DNA of 64,000 nt from Bacillota bacterium (GTDB lineage Bacteria > Bacillota > DSM-12270 > Thermacetogeniales > Thermacetogeniaceae). A program made the position numbers and the translations under genes. Shown one piece after another: positions 33,629 through 43,369 of this stretch (its first letter is position 1; each line of letters starts with the position of its first letter). The stretch spans positions 117,395 to 181,394 of the forward strand of contig JABLXW010000015.1 of NCBI GenBank assembly GCA_013177945.1, written 5' to 3'. A model generated the notes under the pieces. The model was not told the origin of the DNA and ran no database searches. It worked only from the letters and a program-made list of their open reading frames with translations.

Positions 33629-34129
33629 ATGTACTGCGAAGAATGCCAGAAGAGGCCGGCTACGGTGCACCTCACGAAAATCCAGAACAACAAAAAAACA
33701 GAACTCCACCTCTGTGAGGAGTGCGCCCGGCGCCATCACGAAATACCTTTCAATTTCGAACCGAATTTTTCGATCCACAAGTTTCTTGCGGGTTTGCTGG
33801 ACGGCACTCCGCTTGAGGTGGCCCCGGTTGCCAGCCCCCAGTGCCCCAAGTGCAAGCTCACCTACGCCCAGTTCGGTCAGGTGGGGCGTTTCGGGTGCAG
33901 CGAGTGCTACCGGACCTTCGAAAGGTGGCTGGGTCCGCTCTTTCGCAGGGTCCAGGGAAGCACCCGGCACGGAGGGAAGGTGCCCCGGCGGGCCGGCGGG
34001 AGGCTGAAGTTCAGGCAGGAAATCGAGCGGCTGCGGGAAGAACTGCAAAAAGCCATCCGTGCCGAGGCCTACGAGCGGGCGGCCGAACTGAGGGATCGCA
34101 TCCGCGCCCTGGAGCAGAAGCTTGAATAG
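33629..34129 (+). CDS. mcsA: McsA, zinc-finger activator of McsB
   Basis: The start is ATG 33629, eight bases after AAGGGAG, giving 166 residues. The N-terminal zinc site is CEECQKRPATVHL with CEECARRHH. A second pair is in CPKCKLTYAQFG and CSECYRTFE. A C-terminal UVR motif (YERAAELRDRIRALEQ) ends the protein. McsA stimulates the arginine kinase McsB and senses stress through zinc. Order and spacing in the operon are normal. Confidence 0.94.
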   Translation: MYCEECQKRPATVHLTKIQNNKKTELHLCEECARRHHEIPFNFEPNFSIHKFLAGLLDGTPLEVAPVASPQCPKCKLTYAQFGQVGRFGCSECYRTFERWLGPLFRRVQGSTRHGGKVPRRAGGRLKFRQEIERLREELQKAIRAEAYERAAELRDRIRALEQKLE

Positions 34130-34145
34130 CGCAGGAGAGAGGATC

Positions 34146-35213
34146 ATGACGATTCAGGACCATCTCAATACCGCCTACGCCAGGTGGATGGAAGGGGCGG
34201 GGCCTTACGCCCACATTGTGATCAGCAGCCGCATCCGGCTGGCCAGGAACCTCGCCGCCTATCCTTTCCCGCACCTGCAGTCTCCGGAGCAGGGGCGGGA
34301 GGTCTTCAGCCGGGTTCGGAGGGCGCTGTCTGCCTCCGAGGTCCGGCAGCAGCTGGGGTCCTTTGCCTTTGCCGCGCTGGAGGCGCTGTCTCCCCTGGAC
34401 AGGCAGATCCTGGTGGAGAAGCACCTGATCAGCCCCCACCACGCTCAGGATGAGGGAGAGGGGCGGGGGCTCGTTTTGCGGGATGACGAGGCAGTGAGCA
34501 TCATGGTGAACGAGGAGGATCATCTCCGGATCCAGGTTCTCTTCCCGGCCCTCCAGCTGGAGGCTGCCTGGGAGCTGGCCAGCCAGGTGGACGACGCCCT
34601 GGAGAGCAGGCTTGACTTTGCTTACGACGAGCAGTACGGGTATCTCACCTGCTGCCCCACCAACGTCGGGACGGGCCTGCGGGCTTCGGTGATGATGCAC
34701 CTTCCCGGCCTCGTGATGACGAACCAGGCGAACCGGGTCTTCACGACCCTTGCAAAGCTGGGTTTCGTGGTGCGGGGGCTCTACGGGGAGGGAACCGAGG
34801 CAAAGGGGAACCTCTTCCAGATTTCCAACCAGATCACCCTCGGCCCGCGGGAGGAGGAAATAAACGGGAATCTGACGGCGGTCAGCAAGCAGGTCATCGA
34901 GCAGGAGGAGCTGGCGCGGGAGAGCCTGCAGAAGGAGAAGAGCGCCCAGCTCAAGGACAGAATCCTCCGCTCCTACGGGATCCTTACCAATGCCTACATC
35001 ATCAGCTCGGAGGAGGCGATGGACCTCCTCTCGAACCTGCGCCTTGGCCTCGACCTGGGGCTTCTGCGGAACCTCGACAACAGAACCCTGAATGAACTCC
35101 TGGTGCGGACGCGGCCCGCCTTTCTTCAGAAGATGGCGGGAAGAGAGATGGATGCCTTTAACCGCGATCTCATGCGGGCGGCGATCATCCGGGAGGCCCT
35201 GGCGAGAACATAA
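34146..35213 (+). CDS. mcsB: McsB, protein arginine kinase
   Basis: The start is ATG 34146 (AGGAGAG upstream), giving 355 residues. The phosphagen-kinase-like signature is clear: VISSRIRLARNLAAYPFP near the N-terminus and CCPTNVGTGLRASVMMHLPGL in the catalytic core. McsB phosphorylates arginines on CtsR and other proteins and so marks them for ClpCP. It lies between mcsA and clpC in the standard order. Confidence 0.95.
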   Translation: MTIQDHLNTAYARWMEGAGPYAHIVISSRIRLARNLAAYPFPHLQSPEQGREVFSRVRRALSASEVRQQLGSFAFAALEALSPLDRQILVEKHLISPHHAQDEGEGRGLVLRDDEAVSIMVNEEDHLRIQVLFPALQLEAAWELASQVDDALESRLDFAYDEQYGYLTCCPTNVGTGLRASVMMHLPGLVMTNQANRVFTTLAKLGFVVRGLYGEGTEAKGNLFQISNQITLGPREEEINGNLTAVSKQVIEQEELARESLQKEKSAQLKDRILRSYGILTNAYIISSEEAMDLLSNLRLGLDLGLLRNLDNRTLNELLVRTRPAFLQKMAGREMDAFNRDLMRAAIIREALART

Positions 35214-35288
35214 ACACCTCGCAAAAAGTTTTTGGAAGTTTGATCCGGCGGCGCGAGGATATTTCAAATCAGGAGGTGGCTTGCCCTG

Positions 35289-37751
35289 ATGTTTGGAAGG
35301 TTTACGGAAAGGGCACAGAAGGTTTTCTTGCTGGCGCAGGAAGAGGCGCGGAGATTGAAGCATCCGGCGGTGGGGACAGAGCACCTGCTGCTGGGTTTGC
35401 TCAGGGAAGGCGAAGGGATTGCGGCGAAGGCCCTCCAGACCCTTGGGGTTGACCTCCAGAAGCTGCGGGAGGAAGTTGAGAAGGTTGTGGCGCCGGGAGA
35501 GACCAGGCCCGGGGAGGAGGTCGGCCTTACTCCCCGCGCCAAAAAGGTGCTCGAACTCGCCCACGAGGAAGGGCGCCGGCAGGGCGTCAGCTACGTGGGA
35601 ACCGAGCACATCCTGCTTGGGCTGATCCGGGAAGGAGAGGGAGTGGCGGCCCGGATTCTGATCAGCCAGGGCCTGAGCCTCGATAAGGTAAGGCGCCAGG
35701 TTTTGATGTTGCTGGGCGGGATCGGCCCCGTGCCTCCGGGGCATCCCCATGTCGGAATGGCGCGGGGGCGGAGTCAGACTCCGACCCTCGACGACCTGGG
35801 GCGGGATCTGACCCAGCTTGCCCGGGAGGGGAAGCTCGATCCTGTGGTCGGGCGCGACCGGGAAATCGAGCGGGTGATCCAGGTTTTGAGCCGCCGTACG
35901 AAAAACAACCCCGTTCTCATCGGCGAGCCTGGTGTCGGGAAAACGGCAATCGCAGAGGGGCTCGCCCAGCGGATCGTGGAGGGAAAGGTGCCGGAGATCC
36001 TGGCGGACAAGAGGGTGGTCACCCTCGATATGTCTGCCGTTGTCGCCGGGACCAAGTACCGGGGTGAGTTCGAAGAAAGGCTCAAAAAAGTGATCGACGA
36101 GATCCGGAACGCCGGAAACATCATTCTCTTTATCGATGAGGTTCACACCCTCGTGGGCGCCGGGGCGGCCGAAGGGGCGATCGATGCCGCAAACATCCTC
36201 AAGCCGGCGCTGGCGCGGGGGGAGCTCCAGTGCATCGGGGCCACGACCCTGGATGAATACCGGAAGCACATCGAGAAGGACGCGGCGCTCGAGCGGCGGT
36301 TCCAGCCGGTAACAATTGGGGAGCCCACGGTGGACGAAACCATTGAGATCCTGCGGGGCCTGCGCGACCGGTACGAGGCGCACCACAGGGTGAAGATCAC
36401 CGACAGCGCCCTTAAGGCGGCTGCCCGGCTCTCGGACCGGTACATCACCGACCGCTTCCTGCCGGACAAGGCCATTGACCTGATGGATGAGGCCGCCTCG
36501 CGGGTGCGCCTCCGGGCCTACACCGCGCCTCCAGATGTGAAGGAGCTGGAGGAAAAACTGGAGAAGCTGCAGAAGGAGAAGGAGGCGGCGGTGGTGAGCC
36601 AGGAGTTCGAAAAGGCCGCCGCCCTGAGGGATCAGGAGCAGCAGGTCCGGGCCGAGCTGGAAAAGATCAAGAACAGCTGGGCGCAGCGCAAGGAGCTCGA
36701 CCAGTCGATTGTCACCGAAGAGGACATTGCCGAAATCGTGTCCAGCTGGACCGGGATTCCCGTGAGCAAACTGAGGGAGGAGGAAACGGAGCGGCTCCTC
36801 CGCATGGAGGAAATCCTGCACCAGCGCGTCATCGGCCAGGACGAGGCGGTGAGAGCAGTTGCGCGGGCGATCCGGCGGGCGCGCGCCGGACTCAAGGACC
36901 CCAAGCGCCCCATCGGCTCCTTCATCTTCCTCGGCCCCACCGGGGTTGGAAAGACGGAGCTGGCGCGGGCGCTGGCCGAGGCCCTCTTCGGCGACGAAGA
37001 GGCGATGATCAGGTTCGACATGTCCGAGTACATGGAGAAGCATACGGTTTCCCGCCTGCTCGGCGCCCCGCCGGGGTACGTGGGGTACGAGGAGGCCGGG
37101 CAGCTCACCGAGGCCGTGAGAAGGCGCCCCTACTCGGTGGTGCTCTTCGATGAGATCGAAAAGGCCCATCCCGACGTCTTCCACGTGCTCCTTCAGGTGA
37201 TCGAGGACGGCCGCCTCACGGACGCCAAGGGGCGCACCGTTGACTTCCGGAACACCGTGATCATCATGACCTCGAACGTCGGCGCCCAGTTCATCAAGCG
37301 GGAGGGCCGGCTCGGCTTCAAGGCCGGGGCAAGGGAAGCGGAGGAGAACTACGAGGCGATGAAGGAGCGGGTTACCGAGGAGCTGCGGCGCACCTTCAGG
37401 CCCGAGTTTCTGAACCGGATCGATGAAATCATCGTGTTCCACGCTCTGAACGAAGAGCACATGAAGGAGATCGTGGAATTGATGCTCAGGAACCTGGGCA
37501 GGCGGATTGCGGAGTACGGCCTCTACCTCGAGTTCACCGGGGCGGCGAAGGAGCTCCTGGTCAGGAAGGGGTACGACCCGATGTACGGGGCGCGCCCGCT
37601 GCGCCGGGTGATCCAGCGGATGGTCGAGGACCGGCTCTCCGAGGAGATGCTGGAAGGGAAGTTCAAGGCCGGCGACGAGATCGTTGTGGACGCCAAAGGG
37701 GAGGAGCTGACCTTCAGCCTGAAAAGGGTGGACGCTCCTGCCGCCACCTGA
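35289..37751 (+). CDS. clpC: ClpC, AAA+ unfoldase of ClpCP protease
   Basis: The 820-residue protein has two Clp-N repeats ([20 protein letters not shown] and [17 protein letters not shown]). The first AAA module carries Walker [10 protein letters not shown] middle domain with UVR-like coil ([16 protein letters not shown]) follows, then the second AAA module with Walker A GPTGVGKT and Walker [14 protein letters not shown]-terminal D2-small domain ends the chain. It unfolds substrates, including phospho-arginine-tagged proteins, for ClpP. A strong terminator follows. Confidence 0.97.
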   Translation: MFGRFTERAQKVFLLAQEEARRLKHPAVGTEHLLLGLLREGEGIAAKALQTLGVDLQKLREEVEKVVAPGETRPGEEVGLTPRAKKVLELAHEEGRRQGVSYVGTEHILLGLIREGEGVAARILISQGLSLDKVRRQVLMLLGGIGPVPPGHPHVGMARGRSQTPTLDDLGRDLTQLAREGKLDPVVGRDREIERVIQVLSRRTKNNPVLIGEPGVGKTAIAEGLAQRIVEGKVPEILADKRVVTLDMSAVVAGTKYRGEFEERLKKVIDEIRNAGNIILFIDEVHTLVGAGAAEGAIDAANILKPALARGELQCIGATTLDEYRKHIEKDAALERRFQPVTIGEPTVDETIEILRGLRDRYEAHHRVKITDSALKAAARLSDRYITDRFLPDKAIDLMDEAASRVRLRAYTAPPDVKELEEKLEKLQKEKEAAVVSQEFEKAAALRDQEQQVRAELEKIKNSWAQRKELDQSIVTEEDIAEIVSSWTGIPVSKLREEETERLLRMEEILHQRVIGQDEAVRAVARAIRRARAGLKDPKRPIGSFIFLGPTGVGKTELARALAEALFGDEEAMIRFDMSEYMEKHTVSRLLGAPPGYVGYEEAGQLTEAVRRRPYSVVLFDEIEKAHPDVFHVLLQVIEDGRLTDAKGRTVDFRNTVIIMTSNVGAQFIKREGRLGFKAGAREAEENYEAMKERVTEELRRTFRPEFLNRIDEIIVFHALNEEHMKEIVELMLRNLGRRIAEYGLYLEFTGAAKELLVRKGYDPMYGARPLRRVIQRMVEDRLSEEMLEGKFKAGDEIVVDAKGEELTFSLKRVDAPAAT

Positions 37752-37793
37752 TTCTGGTTGCAACCTGGCCTGTTCCACCTGCAGGGGTTGAAG

Positions 37794-37828
37794 CGGCCGG
37801 AAGGCTTGCCGGCCGTTTTTTCTTTTTT
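37794..37828 (+). terminator. Intrinsic terminator of the ctsR operon
   Basis: CGGCCGG (37794-37800) pairs with CCGGCCG (37809-37815) around an 8-base loop, followed by TTTTTTCTTTTTTT. It lies 43 bases after the clpC stop. Confidence 0.9.
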
Positions 37829-38089
37829 TATAATAGGGACAGGCAGCTTTCCTGATTCGAGTTGCGTTTACCCTCAACTATTTTCTTAATCCGCAGAGGC
37901 AGCCTCAGGCAGAACCCCTTGTCAGAAGATCAGGCTTTCCCTCATTCAGTCAGCCGGCCTTTGGTTTTAAAAACAAAGCATTCTGCGATCAGCCAGAGGA
38001 AACACCACTGCATTTCGTGTGCGACAAACGCCGGGAATAGGCAGTCAACCGTCAGGCATCTTTGTGAGGCATCTTTGGGAAGGGAGTTG

Positions 38090-38389
38090 ATGTTGGTGTT
38101 CCCGGAATACCGTAATGAGGAGTTGTGCGCCGAGTGCGGCGGAAAATGCTGTCTGGTCTACGGCCCTCCTTACAATTTGACCTGGTCCCGGCTGCACGGA
38201 GACAGGAAGCGCCGCTACGGCGGCGGCTACCATGAAGAATACGGGGTTGAGCCGCTGGCGGAGAAGATCCACCCCTATGCCTGCGAGTATTTGAGCGAAA
38301 CCGGCTGCATCATCCCCTGGGAGAAGCGCCCCCCGGTCTGCAAAAACTACCGCTGCGGCATGTGGCGCGACATGGTACATAGAAGGTAA
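38090..38389 (+). CDS. YkgJ-like cysteine-cluster protein
   Basis: The start is set at ATG 38090, after AAGGGAG, giving 99 residues rather than the longer open frame. The sequence contains CAECGGKCCLVYG, then YACEYLSETGCIIPWEKRPPVCKNYRCG. Eight cysteines are arranged like YkgJ/UPF0153 proteins, which are thought to bind zinc or an iron-sulfur cluster. The function is not known. It stands alone between the ctsR terminator and the convergent CODH operon. Confidence 0.7.
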   Translation: MLVFPEYRNEELCAECGGKCCLVYGPPYNLTWSRLHGDRKRRYGGGYHEEYGVEPLAEKIHPYACEYLSETGCIIPWEKRPPVCKNYRCGMWRDMVHRR

Positions 38390-38416
38390 GGCTTTTAGTG
38401 CAAGGGTTTGAAGAGG

Positions 38417-39658
38417 TCAGCCCACGGCGCCCTGCAGGTGGCCGAAGTGGAGCCGGCCGTTAAGAATGAGCTTCAGGAATTTCCGGACATCCGTTTTTTT
38501 GCGCATCAGGGCGGCCAGGATTCCGCCCTGGGCGATGTCCCCCACCAGGATCACCCCGGCAAGGGCGCCGTCTTTCAAGACCAGCTTCCGGTAGAGGTTC
38601 TGCTGCGGCCGGTGGACGGTAAACACCTCGTAGCTGCCGTCCGGTGGGCTGGTAATCCCCAGCGCGAGGGCCGGAGTGCTGCCGAACTGGACCACATTCT
38701 GCATTTCCCGGGGGCCCGCATAGGGCCGCGGTCTCCCGGCCATGCCGGAGGCCGCGGCGGCTCCCTGGGCGGTGGCGCTGGGCCAGGTGGGGTTCAGCCC
38801 CGCAGCTGTTTCTGCCACATCCCCTGCGGCGTAAACATCCGGGAGGGAGGTCTGCATGCAGTCGTCCACCAGGATCCCCCGGTTGGTTTTCACCCCGCCC
38901 TCCCGGGCGAGCTCCACATTGGGCCTGATCCCGGTGGCGGCGATGACCAGCTCCGCCTCCAGCGTTGTCCCGTTGTCCAGCACCAGCTTCCAGCACCTGC
39001 CCGGGGAAGAAGGCGCCGCCGCTTCCCGCACCCCGGCACCAGGGATGATGCGAACTCCTGCGGCCTCCAGAAGGCGCGCCAGGATTCCTGCCGCCGCCGG
39101 ATCGAACTGCTGGGGGAGGATATGGGGCGCCTTCTCCACAACAGCGACCTCCAGACCGCGCCGGGCCAGGGCGGAGGCTGCCTCCAGCCCTACCAGACCG
39201 GCTCCCAGGATCGTCACCCGGAGCGCCTGCCCGCAGCGGGCGAGGATCTGCCTGGCATCGCTCAGGTTCCTCAGGCCGAAGAGGCCGCGCCCCTCCAGCC
39301 CCGGAACGGGCGGGAAGGCGGTGCTGCTCCCGGTGGCTATAAGGAGCCTGTCATAACCGATCCCGACGCCGTCCTCCAGAATCACCTGTTTCTGCCTGAA
39401 GTCTACTCCGACTGCCTTCCTGCCGAAAAGAGTGATGATCCGGTTTTTCCTGTAAAAGTCGCCGGGCCTGATATAGAGCTCTGCCGCGCTTTTCTCCCCG
39501 GCCAGCAGCGCCGGGAGCAGGCAGCGGGAGTAGGCGGGGCCGGGCTCTTCGGAAATCATGATGATCCGGCCGTCTCCGTCCAGCCTCCTCAGGGTTTCGG
39601 CGGCGCTGATCCCGGCTGCGCTGTTCCCGATGATTACGTAGCGCCTTCGCATTCTCAT
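38417..39658 (-). CDS. FAD/NAD(P)-dependent oxidoreductase of the CO dehydrogenase operon
   Basis: The start ATG 39658 overlaps the cooF stop (TGATG), giving 413 residues. The FAD motif is VIIGNSAAGISAAETL. The NAD motif is ILGAGLVGLEAASALARRG and the second FAD motif is LPDVYAAGDVAE. It belongs to the NADH:rubredoxin/ferredoxin-reductase-like group and lacks the redox-cysteine pair. With cooF just before, it probably passes electrons from CO oxidation to NAD(P). Similar cooS-cooF-NAD reductase triplets are known in other CO-using Clostridia. Confidence 0.88.
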   Translation of the reverse strand: MRMRRRYVIIGNSAAGISAAETLRRLDGDGRIIMISEEPGPAYSRCLLPALLAGEKSAAELYIRPGDFYRKNRIITLFGRKAVGVDFRQKQVILEDGVGIGYDRLLIATGSSTAFPPVPGLEGRGLFGLRNLSDARQILARCGQALRVTILGAGLVGLEAASALARRGLEVAVVEKAPHILPQQFDPAAAGILARLLEAAGVRIIPGAGVREAAAPSSPGRCWKLVLDNGTTLEAELVIAATGIRPNVELAREGGVKTNRGILVDDCMQTSLPDVYAAGDVAETAAGLNPTWPSATAQGAAAASGMAGRPRPYAGPREMQNVVQFGSTPALALGITSPPDGSYEVFTVHRPQQNLYRKLVLKDGALAGVILVGDIAQGGILAALMRKKTDVRKFLKLILNGRLHFGHLQGAVG

Positions 39659-40179
39659 CACCCTCCCTGGCCGCAGGCCTCCGGTGCCGTTCCCCCGACA
39701 AGGCCGGCGGCCAGGCTCCGGCGCCGCGCCTCCGCGAAGCTGTTGACCTCCTCGTAGGCCAGTGCTCCGTTGGGGCAGGATTCCACGCAGGCCGGTATTT
39801 CCCGGCCCGGGCAGCCGTCGCATTTCAGGGCAAGGCGCGCACCGGGCGCCTGGATGATCGCCCCATAGGGACAGGCCATCACGCACATCCAGCAGCCCAC
39901 GCATGCCTGGGGATGCCCTTCGTTGCTCACCAGGCCGGTTGTGGAGTCCTGCTGCATCGCCCCGGTCATGCAGGCGCCGACACAGGGAGCACCCTCGCAG
40001 TGGCGGCAGAGGATGGGCACCGGCTGTTTTCCGGCTGCCTCCACCAGGATCCGCCCCGGCACCCCCTCCTGCATCGCCCCGGTAATGGTGCCGGAACTGG
40101 AGTGAGCTGCCCCGCAGGCCAGGCTGCAGGTCAGGCAGCCGTAGCACTTTTCCAGGTAAACCAATACAGTCTTCACCAT
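39658..40179 (-). CDS. cooF: CooF-type four-cluster ferredoxin
   Basis: The 173-residue protein has cysteine groups CYGCLTCSLAC, CRHCEGAPCVGAC, CVGCWMCVMACPYG and CDGCPGREIPACVESCPNG, the CooF/HycB polyferredoxin pattern. It is the electron acceptor of the CO dehydrogenase encoded upstream (125 bases) and hands electrons to the FAD oxidoreductase encoded next. It is probably cytoplasmic; no membrane helix is seen. Confidence 0.93.
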   Translation of the reverse strand: MVKTVLVYLEKCYGCLTCSLACGAAHSSSGTITGAMQEGVPGRILVEAAGKQPVPILCRHCEGAPCVGACMTGAMQQDSTTGLVSNEGHPQACVGCWMCVMACPYGAIIQAPGARLALKCDGCPGREIPACVESCPNGALAYEEVNSFAEARRRSLAAGLVGGTAPEACGQGG

Positions 40180-40303
40180 TGATTCCCCCCAAGTCGCGGG
40201 CTTGCGGTTGCCCGCCGGATTTTCAGGAAAGCCCCCCGGCGGTGCGCGGCCTGCCGGAGGGCTGGAATTTTGGCTGGTTTCCGGTTCCCGGCCTCTGGAG
40301 CGG

Positions 40304-42160
40304 CTAGATCCCCAGCGCCGCCCTCTTTTTCATGATGTGGTCGCAGAGCGCTTCTGCCGCCCGGACAGGCTCCTCCTCTACAAGTACCTTCCCGCCTGTG
40401 AGCCCTTCCAGGTCTCTGGTCAGAATGTCTGTCACCAGCCGGCTCCCACCGGTGAAAGGAGGGCTTCCCAGGTGCACCAGGAGGCCCAGGGCAAGGGCGA
40501 AGGCACCGTCGGCAAGCGCCTGCTCTTCCAGCCACTGGGGCGCTGAGACCGCCAGCGGGAGCTGCGGGAGGTCCACCTTGAGGGCTGCGGCCAGTTCTGC
40601 TGCCACCTCCTCCAGGCGGCCGATGGCCAGGCAGGGGCCGAAGTTCAAGACCGGCGGGATCCCCAGCTCGCTGCAGACGGACTGCAGGTTCTCCCCGGCC
40701 TGCGCTGCCGCCTCCGGGAGCATCATCCCGCAGTTGGCGAGCCCGCCGCTGGTGCAGCCAGCCGTGAGGACCAGGATGTCCCGCCTGATCAGCTCTCTGG
40801 TGAGTTCCAGGGTGAAAACATCGTGCCCCTTTGTGGTCAGGTTGGAGCACCCCACAACCCCTGCGAGGCCCCGAATGCGGCCTGTAGCGATCAGGTCCAG
40901 GAGGGGTTTATAGCTGCCGCCCAGGAACTTTTTCAGGGACTTCTCTCCCACCCCGGCCAGGGAGCCCTCGCAGCCGTGCTCCGGCACCGTGACCGCCACC
41001 TGGCTCCTCCGGTTCCTGTAGCTTTCCGCGGCAGCCTCAATGATTTTCCAGGCCGTCTCCCGGCTCTTCTTGAAATCATAGGGCAGGTATTCGGCGTTCT
41101 GCTTTTTGGCCACATCGTCGATGCAGATCTGCCTGACCCGGGACTTTTCGCAGATTTCTTCGATGCCGGGGAGGGCGCAGTTGAATTCCGTCACCACCAG
41201 ATCGATGCCGCCTGTGGCCAGGAGCGGCTCGCTGGTAAAGTTGTTCCCGGCATGGCCGGCAAAGACTCCGCCGGCGTGAGCACACCTTGCCTCCATGTCC
41301 TGGCCTACACAGGTGGCTCCTACGATCCGGAACCCGCGCGCCCCCGCCTGTCGGGCGCTTTCCTCCGCCCGGGGTGCGGTCAACTCCCGCTGCAGGGCGG
41401 CCAGCAGGGCGTGCTGGTGCCCGATCACCATGATATTGATGAATTCCGGGTCCACCACCGAGAAGCCGACCCTGACGGTGCCGAGCTCCGGTTCCCCTGC
41501 CAGGATGTCGTTGATCTTGTTTGTAAGCATCAGGCTGTAGAGGCCGGTGGCAATCCCGAGGCGCAGGGCGTGAAGCAGCATGTCTGCGGGATCGCTGGAG
41601 AGGTTGGTGCTGGTTTTCACCAGGGCGTCAAAGACCTCGGACTTGGCTCCCCCGGGGAGGATTCCCAGCTCCTGCCACCGCTTGAAGCGGGGGGCGCAGG
41701 AAAGCTTCTCCGCAAGCTCCATCTTTGCGCTGCGGGGCCGGTAGAGATCGGCAAGGATGCGGTTCGCCAGTTCTCCTGCCTTCCCCCTGGGGTCCTGCGC
41801 CTGGAGCCCGAACCTGGAGGCAAGCTCTTCCAGGACCGCCTCCCCCGGGAAGGGCGGCTCCGCGTTTTTCAAAACATTTGCCGCGTTCTCCACCACATGC
41901 AGGTAGCAGGCTGCCCCGGCCGCCACGGCGCGCAGGAAGTTCCGGGCCACCATGGTGTCTGCCGTTGCTCCACAGATGCCCCGCGCCGCTTTCAGGGTAA
42001 TCCGGCAGGGTCCGTTGGAGCAGAGGCGGCAGCAGACGCCCTGGAGGCCGAACCCGCACTTCACCGCCTGACCGGGAACCCGGTCGAACGAGGTTTCCAC
42101 ATCTTCCTTTTCCTGCAGGAAGGCACACAGTTTTTCATCAGCAGAACACAAAAGGGGCAC
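40304..42160 (-). CDS. cooS: Carbon monoxide dehydrogenase catalytic subunit (Ni-Fe, CooS)
   Basis: The start is GTG 42160, ten bases after AAAGGAGG, giving 618 residues. The N-terminus provides the D-cluster cysteines C35 and C43 and the B-cluster cysteines C44, C47, C52 and C63. C-cluster ligands are visible in GHQHALL (histidine), TEFNCALPG, GVVGCSNL, TAGCTSGG and NFGPCLA. The closing SAPQWLEEQALADG is typical. It oxidises CO to CO2 (or the reverse) as a homodimer and gives electrons to CooF. No acetyl-CoA synthase genes are near, so an energy or redox role is likely. An Rrf2-type operator lies upstream. Confidence 0.96.
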   Translation of the reverse strand: MPLLCSADEKLCAFLQEKEDVETSFDRVPGQAVKCGFGLQGVCCRLCSNGPCRITLKAARGICGATADTMVARNFLRAVAAGAACYLHVVENAANVLKNAEPPFPGEAVLEELASRFGLQAQDPRGKAGELANRILADLYRPRSAKMELAEKLSCAPRFKRWQELGILPGGAKSEVFDALVKTSTNLSSDPADMLLHALRLGIATGLYSLMLTNKINDILAGEPELGTVRVGFSVVDPEFINIMVIGHQHALLAALQRELTAPRAEESARQAGARGFRIVGATCVGQDMEARCAHAGGVFAGHAGNNFTSEPLLATGGIDLVVTEFNCALPGIEEICEKSRVRQICIDDVAKKQNAEYLPYDFKKSRETAWKIIEAAAESYRNRRSQVAVTVPEHGCEGSLAGVGEKSLKKFLGGSYKPLLDLIATGRIRGLAGVVGCSNLTTKGHDVFTLELTRELIRRDILVLTAGCTSGGLANCGMMLPEAAAQAGENLQSVCSELGIPPVLNFGPCLAIGRLEEVAAELAAALKVDLPQLPLAVSAPQWLEEQALADGAFALALGLLVHLGSPPFTGGSRLVTDILTRDLEGLTGGKVLVEEEPVRAAEALCDHIMKKRAALGI

Positions 42161-42241
42161 GGTCGATGACCTCCTTTGAATTAAAAGATTTTTATTTAGG
42201 TTTTATCCGGCTGGTTCTGCATTTTGCCGGCAAGATTCAAA

Positions 42242-42264
42242 AACTATACTAATTTAGTATAGTT
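42242..42264. promoter_or_regulatory. Perfect 23-bp palindrome upstream of cooS (candidate Rrf2-regulator site)
   Basis: AACTATACTAA and TTAGTATAGTT form 11-base perfect arms around one central T. The site lies 82 bases upstream of the cooS start. A near copy (15 of 19 core positions) is at 42798-42816, ahead of the regulator gene itself. Sequence and placement point to the Rrf2 protein encoded between them. Confidence 0.7.
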
Positions 42265-42360
42265 AGGGGTGCTTTAAAAGGCGGCCTGTTAGCGGCGCGA
42301 CACCTCCCCTGTGCGGCCAGGCGGCCGTTGTTTGTTGGCTGCCTTCACCCTTTGCGGCTT

Positions 42361-42783
42361 TTACTGCATCCTCCGGAGGCCGGTGCACAGATCTGCAAAG
42401 TTCCGCCTCTTAAATTCCGCGGCAATTGCCTGCTGGATGGAGGCGAGGGTCTGGTGTACGGGGCAGTGGGGGGCTGCCCTTCTGCTGCACTCTTCCGGGG
42501 CGATCAGGCACCGGTTGACCTTGATGGGCCCCTCCACCGCCTCGATGACGTCCAGCATGGTGATTTCCTCGGGCGGCCGGGCCAGGGCATACCCGCCGTT
42601 GATCCCCTGGTAGGACTCTGTGAGCCCGGCGCGGGTCAGGAGGCGTAAGATCTTGAGCAGGAAGCGCATGGGGATCTGCTGGGCCTCTGCGATGGTTTTC
42701 GCCTCTACCACCTGCCCCCGGGGGAGGGACGAGAGATGGAGCACTGCCCTGAAAGCGTAATCTGTAGCCTGACTCAGTCTCAT
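42361..42783 (-). CDS. Rrf2 family transcriptional regulator
   Basis: The 140-residue protein has the Rrf2 winged helix: MRLSQATDYAFRAVLHLS and TIAEAQQIPMRFLLKILRLLTRAGL. The glycine-rich wing is YQGINGGYALARPPEEIT. Three cysteines, C-x6-C-x7-C in RCLIAPEECSRRAAPHC, match the iron-sulfur-binding set of IscR/RsrR-like members. It is directly upstream of cooS in the same direction, with palindromes before both genes. It may sense redox state, iron-sulfur supply or CO-linked signals. Confidence 0.9.
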   Translation of the reverse strand: MRLSQATDYAFRAVLHLSSLPRGQVVEAKTIAEAQQIPMRFLLKILRLLTRAGLTESYQGINGGYALARPPEEITMLDVIEAVEGPIKVNRCLIAPEECSRRAAPHCPVHQTLASIQQAIAAEFKRRNFADLCTGLRRMQ

Positions 42784-42797
42784 TTCAGCATCCTATC

Positions 42798-42816
42798 GTA
42801 TACTGTTTTAGTCTAG
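42798..42816. promoter_or_regulatory. Second, imperfect copy of the Rrf2-type operator
   Basis: GTATACTGTTTTAGTCTAG differs from the cooS palindrome core at only four of 19 positions (1, 8, 9 and 16). It lies 15 bases upstream of the rrf2 start codon, consistent with autoregulation. Confidence 0.55.
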
Positions 42817-43369
42817 TTTTATTCCATCATCGCGCAGGGAAAATTTCCAGGTCAACTGTCTTCTGGGTTCGTTTTGGCCTCACTTTTCCTTTGCTCCAAT
42901 CTTTAGCTCTGAATTTCTCCTTCACAAGCCGCCCCCGTTTTTTTCTCACTTTTTACTCCTTCACCGAAAAGAAGGGTTCAGGGCCCCTCGGGGCTGTTTA
43001 AAAAATTTGTGAATTTCGTTACAATGCCGGCAGGAATTTGTCGAAAGGCGTCGAATAACAAAGTAACAGAAAATTTACTACCTTAATCCCATTACACATC
43101 CCCCTACCTGCTTGCTGCACTCGTTGCGGTGAGTTCCTTCCCCACGCACTGCAGGAAGAACTGAGTAATCCCTGCCAGCTGCATCTATAATTCCCATACG
43201 ATTGTCTTTCAAAAAATTTTAGAGATGGAGGTGGTGCGCCGGGAGCGGTTTTGATTTTGGAGGGAGGTAGATACCGTCCACCTGAGGCCAAAGAAACCGG
43301 GTAAGCAGCTGTAGGCGAAAGGATTCGGTTTGCGTGTTTTAAGAAAATCCTTGGTGTGGGGTGGTGTTT
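42817..43369. other. Divergent intergenic region between rrf2 and the Tat molybdoenzyme operon
   Basis: About 550 bases hold promoters for rrf2 (left) and the molybdoenzyme (right). I see no gene. The hairpin GGCCCCTCGGGGCT near 42980 is short. I looked for a -24/-12 promoter toward the molybdoenzyme and did not find one. Confidence 0.4.

Noticed and set aside
34011..37877. A 1288-residue open frame antisense to mcsB and clpC
   Set aside because: It is the proline/arginine-rich shadow of high-GC coding sequence. The plus-strand genes are certain and no ribosome site or domain supports the antisense frame.
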